A stretch of 64,000 nt of DNA from Nymphaea colorata (Eukaryota; Streptophyta; Magnoliopsida; Nymphaeales; Nymphaeaceae), in contig NC_045139.1 of NCBI RefSeq assembly GCF_008831285.2, positions 3,418,704 to 3,482,703 on the forward strand, given 5' to 3'. Every line of letters begins with the position of its first letter. The stretch's first letter is position 1. A program made the translations under genes and the position numbers. Under the pieces are notes generated by a model, which was given only the letters and a program-made list of their open reading frames with translations, had not been told where the DNA came from and made no database searches. Positions 9,712-20,293 of the stretch are shown here, piece by piece.

Positions 9712-10425
9712 AATGTGGCATTTGGAGAATGGGATGAACTCAGCATTTCTGGAACTCGAACACCGTCTTATGAGCAAGAATTTTCTTTCCTGCTTCCAGT
9801 TGGCTCTATTAATGATCCCTTGCTTTTACAACAGTTACAGTGCCATGGTTATGGTGATCCATGCGAGAACAGAACCATAAAATTGCATGTTTGTCATGAA
9901 GATACGGTAAATCGTGGGGTGATTTTGGAGACTATGCATGAAGCTCACTGTGACAATTCCATGTATAAGGACAATGTGTATACTGACAGCTATACAATCA
10001 ATTTTGGTAGGAACGATAAGATAAATGAGGTTCCAAGGGGCAAAACCATAATTATGAAGGTAAGGCCTGCCGACAATTTTGAGCTAAGAAAAGTTGATGT
10101 CAAAGTTCAAAAAAGAAGCAAGTTTAGTGACGAGAACATGAAAACATTCATCAGTGTAAGTAGAAGAGATTTTCAGAATGAACTCTCGATATTCTTCAGT
10201 CTCCAAGAAGTAGATAAACTTCATGCCATTAAATATTCAACGAGGATCGAGAAACGCAAAGATGACATGGACACGCAAATGAGTGTCCAATGCAGAGAAC
10301 AAATGCTGTTTTTTGATTGGACTATTGAGGAACTTATTATCCTTACCATGATTTTTGGTGATATCAAAGCTTCATGGTATGAACAACGACATGGAACTGG
10401 GTTGCCACGACAAGAAACTGCAAAG
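9712..10425 (+). CDS. TNL-1 exon 5: internal non-LRR module
   Basis: 238 codons, phase 0 at both ends, acceptor TTCAG and donor AAAG|GTAAGT. Begins NVAFGEWDELSISG and contains EFSFLLPVGSINDP, YTINFGRNDKINE and an ASWYEQRHGTGLPRQ end. There are no LRR consensus residues. It shares the opening (AF-x-x-L-x-SI) and the FG-x-x-D-x-IN block with the terminal exon, so the two modules are probably related. Likely a beta-rich post-LRR type domain; I infer this from position and composition only. Confidence 0.8.
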
Positions 10426-10503
10426 GTAAGTCATATGTAGCTACTATTGTGAAAATCACATTTTTCCGATGCATAATTGTAGTCCTGCAATCTATTTTTG
10501 CAG

Positions 10504-11598
10504 GTTTTTAACAAATTAAAAGTTCTCAATCTCTCTTCTTGTAAGTTTCTTGTCAAGGCACCTGATTTATCTCAGATCCCAAATTTGGAGGAGTTGATTC
10601 TTGATCATTGTGAATGCTTACTTGAAATTGGTGAATCCATTGGACTGCTGAAAAATCTCATTTTATTGAGCATGGTTGGATGTGCAAATCTAGGTGCTCT
10701 CCCCTATGGAAGTTTGCAACTGAATTCCCTTCAACTACTTAGCCTTGAAGGTTGTTCAAAAATCAAGATCCTACCTGAAGCAGGCATGATGGATGTAAGG
10801 TTGGAGAGTCTACAACGGCTTATACTTGATCATTGCACTTCATTAACAGAAATACCAGATTATGTTGGAGGGCTCAAGTGCCTACATTGCCTATCCTTGA
10901 AAGGTTGTTCCTCACTTAAAGAAATGCATCGCTCCATTGGAAGTTTGGTGGTCTTAGAGGAGCTCATACTTGATCATTGCACTGCATTAATGGAAATGCC
11001 AGATGATTTTGGAGGACTGCTCAAGTGCCTACGTCGCCTATCCTTGGAAGGTTGTTTTTCACTTGAACGACTACCTCTTTCCATTATGAGTTTGGTGGTC
11101 TTAGAGGAGCTCATACTTAATCATTGCACTTCATTAATGGAAATACCAGAAAATGTTGGACGACTCAAGTGCCTACGTCGCCTATCCTTGGAAGGATGTT
11201 CCTCACTTAGATGGCTACCACTTTCCATTATAAGTTTGGTGCTCTTAGAGGAGCTTATACTTGATCATTGCCCTTCATTAACAAAAATACCAGATGTTGT
11301 CGGAGAACTCAAGTGCCTACGTCGCCTATCTTTGCAAGGTTGTTGCTTACTTCGATCCATTGGAAGGTCGGCAACAACACAACCAGATTGGCTAGGCAAC
11401 TTTAAGAGCTTAATTTACCGTTGGCAATTGAAATCAGTGCCCGATCTTTCAAACTTGACAGCATTGGAGGAGCTGAATTTAGAAAACTGCCGGAGACTCG
11501 TCTCAATCCATGGCTTGCAGAAGTTGAGATCACTGAAAGTCCTACACATGAATGGCTGTTGGGATCTTGATGTCCATAAGATTTGGTCGCAGTTGAAG
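10504..11598 (+). CDS. TNL-1 exon 6: second LRR block
   Basis: 365 codons of LRRs, phase 0 at both ends. Starts VFNKLKVLNLSSCKFL and repeats an LEELILDHCTSL / LRRLSLEGCSSL pair. Pairs begin near 10808, 10951, 11098 and 11242, spaced about 144 bases (48 residues, two LRRs), with high DNA similarity: a recent tandem expansion. TNL-2 has fewer such pairs (324 codons) and TNL-3 fewer still (280). Confidence 0.85.
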
Positions 11599-12104
11599 GT
11601 ATTCTTTGCTTCTCTAAAGCTAATGCCATTATATTTTTCGTTGTTACTGATCCATTAATTGGCGAGATCTGGGTACAACCCCGTGTATGTGGTTTAGCAT
11701 GTTGGGCCACACATTTGCTTTGCCACAGACGGTAGTGTACTAATGGGCAAGTACATTACGCCATTGGTGAAGGGCCCTTTGTGGTTGGCTGATACAAGAA
11801 AATGATGAAATGGGGCAGCCACCTAATGTGCGTTCTATGACCTAAGTCAGGAGTACTTCAGAAAGGTCCATGAACCCATGTCGGCATACTCGTTCCTGTG
11901 TCATTTTGGTACTTAGACGCACTTGGGTATTTTTACATTGAAATTGCTTAATTTTGTAAACTAAAACTGTTTAATTTTACTTAATTTAATTTTTTCCAAC
12001 TCCGTTTTTATTTTGTTTTTAGAGTTATTGTTCAATGTCCATTAATATATAAAATTTTTATTTATATCACTTGTTTATTTAAATGTTACCTTCATTTTTT
12101 TCTG

Positions 12105-12158
<54 letters not shown>

Positions 12159-12795
12159 TCCTATCATATTCCTTGTACCCACATTGACGTGCCATACAGA
12201 GCCCTACCCATGACTTAGATTATGACCATTTCCTACAACAGTCATACTTCACTAGTTTGTCTTCCTGTTTGATTTCATCTTTCCTTTTTAAATTGTAATC
12301 TCCTTTTTTTTAACCTCAACAAATCCATCTTTTGAATTTTCAGACCTGTCAGTTTAATTAGAAAGTCAGCCTTAGGAATGATATTGAACTAAAACGAAAA
12401 AGCACATATGATTCTGGAAATGGGGCAGTGATGAACACGTCGTAATGAACACGTCCAGGTGTATTTTCACGAAGCCAAATTTCACTAAATTAAACTGTCT
12501 CCTTGTCAATGTTTCGAACATCCTCATATCTGAAAACTGATGTTGGATGACTGGATCGGATCCGAGGGGGCACAGAGCATATTTTCATGATTATTTAACA
12601 TTGTTTATATATATATTCTTTTGCCATCTGATTTTTTGTTCATATAAAAATTTCATAAAAATTTGATTACGAGCTTGATCCGAAAGGGCACATGGCATAT
12701 TTTCATGATTTTTTAACATTGTTTATATATATATATATATATATATATAGATATATATACTTTTATATAATGTACTCGATTTATTAATTACTCAG
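11599..12795 (+). other. TNL-1 intron 6
   Basis: GT at 11599, CTCAG acceptor ending at 12795. It contains (AT)n runs at about 12105-12154 and 12724-12762. Intron 6 of TNL-2 (27834-28881) and the left-edge intron (1-363) are alignable. A partly duplicated segment mentions gatccgaagggcac twice (near 12553 and 12677). Confidence 0.7.
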
Positions 12796-13500
12796 GAGGC
12801 AGCCTTTGATGATCTCCAGGCATTCAGTATTGGTTCCGCATTCAGTATTGGTTTCAGCTTGGACGGGGAACGTGTGAACACAATATCTCTTCCGTTTTCG
12901 AGGGGAGGGTGCATGAGGAACGAGCCCCTGCAACTTAAAAGAATGGACGTTTTTGTTTGGAAACTGGTCGAGTCTGAAACAATGGACGTTGGAGACAGAG
13001 TCGAAGAAGATGATAGCGTGCTAAATGTTGGTGTAGCTGTAGGGTCACGTCTCTTCCCAGCTGCTCCGGTCCAGATGGCCCTACAATTAAGGGAGGACCT
13101 TGAAGCCCAACAAAGAGAGGGTCCTTATTACCGTTATTGGCGTTCGTACACAACCAGGTTTGGGAAGGACCGTTCTGCCCCAGGTTTGGCCTGGCTTCTG
13201 AAGTTACTCGATGCCCTACTTTGGATTGCGACGGCAGTCATTGCCCTATTAGAGAAGTACGATGATTTCCGTTCATACACAGGCAGGTTTTGGGAGGACC
13301 GTTATTTCCGTTCATACACATACACAGGCAGGTTTGGGCAGGACCGTTATTTTCGTTCATACACAGGCAGGTTTGGGAAGGACGATGAGATAAATCAGTG
13401 CTTGAGAGTAGAGGCAACATATCTTCCCAGGACCCAACGGTCTTGCTGCTGGGAGCTAACATATCGTTTTGCACTTGAACCTGTTGCCTGTATCATTTAA
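12796..13500 (+). CDS. TNL-1 exon 7: enlarged, altered terminal module
   Basis: Starts EAAFDDLQAFSIG as in the other copies but is 235 codons including stop, against 154-160 elsewhere. Additions: a short duplication of the AFSIG sequence; a ~30-residue insert around 13174-13260 whose core (13186-13251, 22 codons) is almost wholly hydrophobic (Leu, Ala, Trp, Ile, Val) and could be a membrane helix; and repeats of a 13-residue RSYTGRF(G/W)xDRYF unit at 13267-13395. Past FGKDDEIN a small deletion changes the frame, so the family ending is replaced by a Cys/Trp-containing tail ending at TAA 13498-13500. Confidence 0.7.
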   Translation, partial: EAAFDDLQAFSIGSAFSIGFSLDGERVNTISLPFSRGGCMRNEPLQLKRMDVFVWKLVESETMDVGDRVEEDDSVLNVGVAVGSRLFPAAPVQMALQLREDLEAQQREGPYYRYWRSYTTRFGKDRSAPGLAWLLKLLDALLWIATAVIALLEKYDDFRSYTGRFWEDRYFRSYTYTGRFGQDRYFRSYTGRFGKDDEINQCLRVEATYLPRTQRSCCWELTYRFALEPVACII

Positions 13501-14597
13501 ATATTTAACTTTTTTTTTTTTTTTTTTTTTTTAATGACACCGAGCAGAAGCGTCTGCCAGTTTTGATGGCACCAAAAGTTTCTTGATCTCGTGAAACAAA
13601 TCATGAGCATATGGAAAAAATGACAAGTGTCTAGCTGAACAGACGGTGCTCAGAATGGTGCGAGCTAGCACATGGTTTCGCCCGCTGATATTATCAAAGG
13701 TCGCTAGTTTAGTAGCAATTGGTCTTTATTGGGATCATTAGGCAGCTAGCTTGGTAGCTGGGGTTTATTGGCATAATTAAATAAGACAGCTAGCTTGGCA
13801 GTTGGCCATTATTGGGATCAATAAAGAAAGCAATTAACTTGGTAGTTGGTCGTAGGGGGCAGAGGGACCTTGTCCGCTTGTTAAAATTTTGAAAATATAA
13901 TTTGGCACCATGAGTGAAAAGTTCCTACTTCCACCTCTGGTTTGCTTTACTGGCATCATTTAAAATTTTTTCCAATAAAGATTTTCTCAAAATCCTTTTT
14001 TTTTTTTTAAGTTTTGATAAACATCTCATCCAAATCGAATATACTGCTATCCCTACAAATATATTTCGCAAACACAATACCAAACAGAACCTTTTTGGAA
14101 CATAACTCTTTTTAATATTTCCACTCCATGGATATTTTTATAATAGATTTGAATGTACTCTAAGTAATCTAACCTGCTACTAAGCGATTAAACGATTTCA
14201 TAAAATGCACTAAAGCAATCTTTTTCATGCTCATACGGATTTTCTTAAGCAAATAAAAAAAATGAACTAGCTATATATATTTATATTTTGTGTGTGTACT
14301 TGTGTATATATATATATATATCATAACAATGAGAGGTAGTGAACACATATAGGTATTCAAATCGAGCCTCTTCATTGATTGCAAGAGTCATTTTGCTACA
14401 CACTAAAGTATCTAAACATGGCAATAGTGTTTTAAAGTTTATTCTATTTTAGTTGTATAACCTGACCATCTTTTATTGTTAAGCCTTTCTTTTTTCAATC
14501 TTGCCAGTTATGCGCTTTTATGACATATTAACTCCTGTGCACTACTTTCATACACAAAAATGGTGTATAGTGCAATATTTCTTTCCATTTTATCTTG
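13501..14597. other. TNL-1 3' flank and unassigned DNA
   Basis: The first ~90 bases match the flank at 840-930. A tctagctgaacagacggtgc block at about 13629 recurs after TNL-3 (about 56911), supporting a shared 3' region. Then several near-repeats of a cagctagcttggtagttgg phrase (13720-13850). 14025-14300 is a direct repeat of 15610-15920. Confidence 0.45.
14025..14300. repeat. Direct repeat, copy 1 (partner 15610-15920)
   Basis: Shares long phrases with 15610-15920, for example aaacagaacctttttgg, ctaagtaatctaacctgc and aatgaactagctat, at roughly 80% identity. The copies flank the GC-rich element. It has no LTR-type ends. Confidence 0.65.
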
Positions 14598-14605
14598 GAT
14601 TAAAC

Positions 14606-15365
14606 TAAGGCTGGGCATCGGGTCGGGCCGGCCCGGCCCGGCCCGATAAAAATGTAAAAATGAAGCCCAATAACCTAAACGGGCCGGCCCGTTTCTAAAC
14701 GGGCTGGGCCGGGCCCAAGTCATATCGGGCCTCAGGCTTCGGTCAAGGCCCGAGGCCCGGCCCGGCCCGGCCCGATTAATAATGGGCCGGGCGGGCTGAG
14801 ATGGGCTTCGGCCCGGCCCGTTATTGAAAAAACTCAGACACAACGAATGCAGGAGGCAGCACAATTTACAGCTTCAGATGATGAAACACCATGGAGTATC
14901 AAGTTCTTTTATAGGCACATTGATAGTTTACAGACTGAAGACCTTCACGGCAGCCGGCACACGGTCACCGGAGAAGGCAGCCGATGGCGACGACGACGAC
15001 CGGAGGAGCAGCCGATGGGCGAAGAGGAGGCAATGCCGCAAATGCAATCTCTCGAGTCTCGACGAGCGACGGTGACGATGGAAGGTCGAAAAGTAAACCC
15101 TAACTCTCTAAGCTCAAGTTCATTTTTATTTAACCCTAGGTCCCTAACGAGTAACGAAGTTCATTTAAAAAAAAAAAAAAAACAACGGGCTTCGCGGGCC
15201 GCCGCCGATCAAAGCGGCTGGCCCGCGCCCGGCCCGTTAGTTACCGGGCCGGGCCGAGCCCGGTAACTAACGGGCCGACTACTATAAAAGTAAGGCCCGG
15301 GCCCGAGACCGAGTCGGGCCGGGTACCGGGTACCCGGCGGCGGCCCGGCCCGATGCCCAGGCTTA
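14606..15365. mobile_element. GC-rich hAT-like non-autonomous transposon
   Basis: Ends are near-perfect inverted repeats: TAAGGCTGGGCATCGGG at the left, and the right end reverse-complements to TAAGCCTGGGCATCGGG. The 8-bp direct repeat gattaaac lies on both sides (14598-14605 and 15366-15373); 8-bp duplications and TA-start repeats fit hAT. Sub-terminal DNA is stacked ggcccg repeats in both orientations, able to form long hairpins. The interior (14840-15180) is unrelated sequence with an A-run and no transposase. It is probably mobilised in trans. Confidence 0.8.
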
Positions 15366-15373
15366 GATTAAAC

Positions 15374-16499
15374 TAAAAGATCTACTGCACGCCCTTTGTG
15401 CTTTTACCCACCGTCTCGTTTTACTTTTACCTCAATGCCCTTTTCACTATTTTCTTTGTAAAAGCCTGCAATCACAAGCAAGCATGGGCTTCTCGACTCC
15501 AATCACAAGCATGCATGGCCTTAATCGAATTCAAATTGGATGTATCTAATTTCTTTATATGATATTAAGATTTTTCCATATCCAATTTTTTGGAAACATT
15601 TTGACCAGGCATCTGGTCCAAATTGAATATATTGAAACCCCTGCAAATATATTTCACAAACACGATATTAAAACAGAACCTTTTTGGGACACAACTTTTT
15701 AATTAATTCAGAATATTTCCCACCCCATGGATATTTTTTAATAGATTTGAGCGTTGCCTAAGTAATCTAACCTGCTACTGAACGATTTTATAAAATACAA
15801 TAAAATTATTCATTTTCATGCTCATAGGTACTTTCTTAAGCAAATTAAAAAGAATGGTCATTTGATAGCAATAACTTGAATGTAAAAAATGAACTAGCTA
15901 TGTATATTTATATTTTGTGCATGTTCTGTATTATATATAATAACAATAAGAGTTAGTGATTGTTATAATTGAAATTCGAGTTGAGCTCTGTGGAGGAGGC
16001 TTGAGCTCGACTCCATACTATAGCGTTGAGTTCGAACTCCGCTCAATTAACTTGTCTACTTGTTTTTAATTATTTAACTGGTTTCTTTTAACTTAAATTA
16101 AAAACGTGTATAAAACGTGAAAAACAAGTCAGTCATATAAAACGTAAAAAACATGTTTTTTTTTAAATATCAAAAAACAAAAAACACGTATACTACCATA
16201 TAATACCTGTACTATATGCGTTTTTTTCTTTTTTGCCATTTTTTTGCATATTTTTATTAATTTTTATTTTTTATAATTTTTAAGATTTATTAAATGTTTT
16301 AAATTTTTTAAAAATTTGCCGAGATATTCCTAATATATACAACTTTTCCGTATTATACCCAAGAAATTCCTCACCGTATAATACCCGAGCACATTTTTTG
16401 TGGCAATGCTTTCAACTAATTCAACTGCAAAGGACCATCTAATAGAAAATCCAAAGAAAAAATGTGCTTAAGAAAAGCATATAAACAAAAAAATCTCCT
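15374..16499. other. Intergenic DNA with dispersed repeats
   Basis: Contains the second direct repeat (15610-15920), then a gagctcgactcg-rich dispersed repeat (about 15965-16085), then AT-rich sequence. No gene. Confidence 0.45.
15610..15920. repeat. Direct repeat, copy 2 (partner 14025-14300)
   Basis: Same order of shared phrases as copy 1, with small indels. The unit spacing is about 1.6 kb, and the hAT-like element sits between the copies, so the duplication may pre- or post-date that insertion. Confidence 0.65.
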
Positions 16500-16665
16500 T
16501 CACAACATACTTATATAGTCGACCTGAGTTGAGTCAATAGGACTGCACAACGAGTCGAGCCAACTCTGGCTCGACTCGAACTTGTTTGAAAAAACTTGGC
16601 TTGAGCTCGACTCATTTGTAAACGAGTTGAGTTCGAGCTCAACTTTGTGTAGTTGATTAACCGGA
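15965..16665. repeat. Dispersed gagctcgactcg-type repeat
   Basis: Two clusters (15965-16085 and 16500-16665) are rich in gagctcgactc / gagttcgagctc words and carry an aactggtttcttttaact phrase found again at 58116. Related stretches occur at 32455-32830 and 58066-58275. Such repeats are common in plant genomes; I cannot assign a superfamily. Confidence 0.45.
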
Positions 16666-16666
16666 C

Positions 16667-17790
16667 CATGTATGTCGGCTTCATAAAGCTCTCTATGGAC
16701 TTCGGCAAGTTCTAAGGGCATGGTATGATAGGTTTGGATTTTTTCTACTCTCAAAAGGTTTCTTTTGCAGCATTTCAGATTCTTCTCTCTATATTTATCA
16801 TCATAAAAAGGGAACCATCATTCTATTATTGTATGTGGATGATATCATCTTGACCGGCAGCAATAATCTTTTCATTCAAGAATTCATCACTGAACTTAGT
16901 AATGAGTTCTTGATGAAGGATCTAGGCAGCTTGCATCACTTCCTTGGTATTGAGGTTCTCAAAACATCTCAAGGTCTTTTTCTCAATCAAAAGTAGTATG
17001 CTTACAGCCTCTTAGAACGTGCTGATCTAATAGCTTGTAAACCAGCTGTAACTCCTCTAGTTCAGAATTTTTGGCCACCTTCTGAAGATCCATTGTTTGT
17101 CAATCCTATACTCTATCACAGCTTGGTAGGTGGACTACAATATCTCACGTTCACTCGTCTTGACATTACCTATAGTGTCAACTATGTCAGCCAATATATG
17201 CAGCATCCTACTCAAAGTCAGTTTATGCTTGTTAAAAGAATCCTTCGATATGTTCATGGGACTATTGAACTCGGCTGTATAATTACACCTCAGTCAGTTT
17301 TTCGCTTGCATGCCTACTCAGATTCAGATTATGTTGGGTGTCAAGAAACATGTCGATCCACAACTGGTTTTTGTACATTCATTGGCACAAATGCTATCTC
17401 TTGGACAGTTAAAAAACAACCAACGGTGGCTCGATCTACAACTGAAGCAAAATAGAGATCGATGGCCTCTGCAGCAGCAGAGTTAACATGGTTTTCCTTC
17501 ATTCTCAAAGATATCAGCATTCATATTACTGATCCCTCGCATTTATACTGCGACAATATGTCCGCCTTACAAGTCAGCATTAAACCAGTGTTTCATTCAA
17601 GAATGAAGCACGTTGCCATTGATTATCATTTTTTACGAGAGAAAGTGGCGTTGGGGACCTTAGTTACTCAATATGTTTCTTCATCTCAGCAGGTTGCCGA
17701 TATTTTTACAAAAGCCTTATCTAGATCCGCCATTGAATATCTCAGAGACAAACTGGGTGTCATTCACCCACCACCCAGTTTGAGGGGGCA
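16667..17790 (+). mobile_element. 5'-truncated Ty1/copia retrotransposon: RT and RNase H remnant
   Basis: Begins inside reverse transcriptase at CRLHKALYGL, has WYDRFGFFLLSKG, the RT active site YVDD, MKDLG...HHFLGIE, and RNase H blocks SDSDYVGC, STTGFC, LYCDNMSAL and HVAIDYHFLREKV. Stops interrupt it near 16996 and 17453. A polypurine tract (tttgagggggca, 17779-17790) directly precedes the LTR. Gag, protease and integrase are absent. Confidence 0.85.
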
Positions 17791-18182
17791 TGATAAGAGT
17801 AAATCAGCACAACGTGATTTTAGGGATATTCAAAATATGAAAGTGGTGAAGATCAAGGAAATCACTCAAGATGTTGAGGATCTTGATGTCAATGGAAAGA
17901 CCAGAATTAAGGAAGACGTTGAGGATCTTGATATCAATAGAAAAACGAAAATCAAGGAAGGTGTTAGGGAAATTGATAAATTGAAATTACTGAAATTACT
18001 TAAAAGGGAGACGCACAGATTTGTTCCCATATAATCCTCCTTTTAAGTAATCCTTCATCCACTCAAAAAATCGTAGATCTTGTAAATCTCTTTTGTACAT
18101 ATACTTGTAATAGCTCATTGAAAATGTAACGTGAGAAATATTCTTTAGTCCTCTCATTTTTCTCAATCCCATCCTTTTATCA
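17791..18182 (+). repeat. 3' LTR of the truncated copia element
   Basis: Starts tgataagagt immediately after the polypurine tract and ends about ttttatca, giving TG...CA with matching TGATAA/TTATCA ends (392 bases). The right boundary is less sure, because a ccttttatca phrase also occurs in the TNL-1 5' flank at 4147. No second LTR is present. Confidence 0.6.
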
Positions 18183-18224
18183 GTTTCCATATCCGATCCC
18201 TTTTTAAACATATGGACAGACACT

Positions 18225-18330
18225 ACATAACTTATTGGTCGTTTGATGTGCTGAAACGAGAAGGAAAAGCTTCCCTATGTGTTGCTAAAATTTTTGGGGG
18301 AGAAATTGAGGCTTTTGTGAGGACCAAAAA
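18225..18330 (+). repeat. Third copy of part of the TNL 5' flank
   Basis: The phrase ttattggtcgtttgatgtgc and the following agaaggaaaagctt and gggggagaaattg blocks match 4258-4365 and 20728-20822. No TIR exon follows it. Confidence 0.65.
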
Positions 18331-19088
18331 AAAAAAAAAGGAGAGAAGTGAGAACCAAGAGTCAAACAAGTAGCTCAAGCTTGCCCCATCACGGGGGCCG
18401 GGTACCCAACTACCCATTAGGTATACTGGGTCTGTTGCCTACACTGGGTAATAGGATTTAAAATTTGGCAGACTATTAAATGGAAATTTTTGCCGAAATG
18501 ATTTAGATTATTTAATTTCATATGCATTATTTGAAGAAAATTTAAATAGCATGGTCTTTTTTCATGATGGAAACTACATATGAACATGTAATTGGAAATA
18601 GTTTCGTGGACTTAATTAATTTCTGCCATTGATACCCGCAAAAGTTCGACCCGCGTAACTTTTGCCAGTGATGCAACATGCCCTAAAGGCCAAGTCACAT
18701 TTGCTTGGATAAAAAGTTCGACCCGCGTAACTTTCAACTAGGATGACTCCAAAACCGGTAATCTGTACCATTGTTCCTACATTCAAACGCACCCTAGAGA
18801 ACTAATACTTGACCGAATAAAATTAGGAGCTGAAGCTTTTTCTTTGTTAAACCATCAAATGTTGAGCGTGTTTTATGAAGTTCACTTGAAAATATCATGG
18901 GGCGATTATTCATAAAATTTCTGCTGAAAGGCATGGCCATATCCATGACCATATACATCCAAGGTGGGTCGAGCCGATCTGAATAGATATGAGGCTGACC
19001 CAATGTCATTGAATAGAGAAAGAAATAACTCAAACATATAGTCCAAAAGTTAGTTGGCAGAAGCGAGCCCCATTCATAAATCATCACT

Positions 19089-19164
19089 GGTCAGGTTGAT
19101 AGTCAATTAATTAATGTCAGTCAAAGGGTCAGGTTGATAGTCAATTAATTAATGTCAGTCAAAG
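19089..19164. repeat. 38-bp perfect tandem duplication
   Basis: The 38-base unit beginning ggtcaggttgatagtcaatt occurs twice head to tail (19089-19126 and 19127-19164) without mismatch. Confidence 0.9.
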
Positions 19165-19648
19165 ATTTCATCAACTAATTTCTTGCTAAATTGTTGGGTG
19201 TATTTAAAAGTGGGGGTGGAGCCATAAATTTAGGTAGTTGAAATTTTAACTCATGAATGGGGGCAAAATGGTCATTTAACATATGCATAGAAGGAACTTT
19301 GACAAGTCAAAAGGGGTCCCTGTCCTACTGGGACTTTTTACATCAAATGGAAACTTTCACCATATTTGTTATTTGAACAAATTTAAATAGCATGGCCTTT
19401 TTTCAAGATGGAAATGGTTTCATGGCCTTAATTAATCTCCACAACTGCTGCTTGGGAAAGTAAGAACCTCTAACTGACCTCTCACTTACTCAACTGTTCG
19501 TTCTTTTGGTTTCCATTAGCTAGCTACTCATCCATCATCCTTTGAATGTCTTAGTTAACCACAGAGTTGGTTTTTTTAATGTCTTAGTTAACCACACAGT
19601 TGTTTCTCAAGACCTTTCTGGCTCCTTGCTGGTTCAACTGGTTCAAGT

Positions 19649-20293
19649 TAAGGGTGGGCATCGGGCCGAGTCGGGTCGGCCCGACCTGCTAAAACCCGGT
19701 CCGAATCAGCTCGTCGGGCTTAAGCCCGGGCTCGGCCCAATAATATTGCTGGGTCTGGGTCGGGCCGAGTACCGGGCCGGGTCGGGCTAGGTACCGGGCG
19801 CCTGACCTCCAAAAGTCAGGCCCAGCCCGGCCCGTTTGGCAGGCCGGGCTGGCTTGCCAGAAGAGGGGAGAGGGGCAGCGGAGAAGAGGGGGACGGGAGA
19901 CGGGAGAGGGGGAGCGGGAGAGGGAACCAAAGGAGGAGACGGAGAGAGGAGGAGACGGAGAGGCAGAAAGGAAGGGGGAGGGAGCGGGTGAGAGGGGGAG
20001 ACGGGAGAGGGAGAAAGGAAGGGGGAGGGAGTGGGGGAGACGGGAGAGGGAGAGACGGGAGAGGGAGAGGGAGAAAGGAAGGGGGAGGGAGAGGGGGAGA
20101 GAGAAAAGAAGGGGGAGGGAGAGGGGGAGGGGGGAGAGGGAACCAGAGGGGAGACAGGAGAGGGAGAGAGTGCAGAGACTCAAAAGGAAACCAGAGGAGG
20201 AGAGAGAGCAGAGAGGGAGAGGGAGTCCGGCCTGGCGGGCCGCCGCCGGGTCGCCCTATTGGCTGGGCCTGCCCAGCCCGACGCCCAGACCTA
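19649..20293. mobile_element. Second GC-rich hAT-like element with purine-rich interior
   Basis: Left end TAAGGGTGGGCATCGGG; the right end reverse-complements to TAGGTCTGGGCGTCGGG. The 8-bp direct repeat gttcaagt flanks it (19641-19648 and 20294-20301). Sub-terminal cgggtcgggcc words match the element at 14606-15365, so they belong to one family, but the interior differs: here 19860-20225 is a G/A-rich minisatellite of gggagag and gaaaggaaggg units. It has no transposase; the ORFs through it are compositional. Confidence 0.75.

Larger units (their letters stand above)
4900..13500 (+). pseudogene. TNL-1: TIR-NB-ARC-LRR receptor gene with a broken TIR exon
   Basis: Intracellular immune receptor of the TNL class; such proteins sense pathogen effectors and signal through TIR NADase activity. 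Predicted exons: 4900-5410, 5996-7109, 8777-9631 (two ancestral exons joined by a retained intron), 9712-10425, 10504-11598, 12796-13500. Order: TIR, NB-ARC, LRR, internal non-LRR module, LRR, terminal module. A 7-bp deletion relative to TNL-2 puts a TAG at 5185-5187 right after AESKW, so translation from ATG 4900 gives 95 residues and loses the catalytic Glu of the WCLRE motif. All later exons stay open, and the terminal exon has been extended. Either a young pseudogene, or a gene expressed from an internal ATG (for example 6021) as an NB-ARC-LRR protein without TIR. It is a tandem copy of TNL-2 about 16.46 kb downstream. Confidence 0.85.
18183..19640. other. Intergenic DNA with a TNL 5'-flank fragment and small repeats
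   Basis: 18225-18330 matches the TNL 5' flank (4260-4365 and 20726-20825). Two stretches (18510-18625 and 19365-19440) share an aaatttaaatagcatgg...cttttttca pattern. A 38-bp perfect tandem duplication lies at 19089-19164. No gene. Confidence 0.5.

Noticed and set aside
14824-15266. Overlapping ORFs in the GC-rich element
   Set aside because: Composition-driven (Arg, Gly, Ala, Pro) and inside a non-autonomous transposon; frames run into the inverted repeats.
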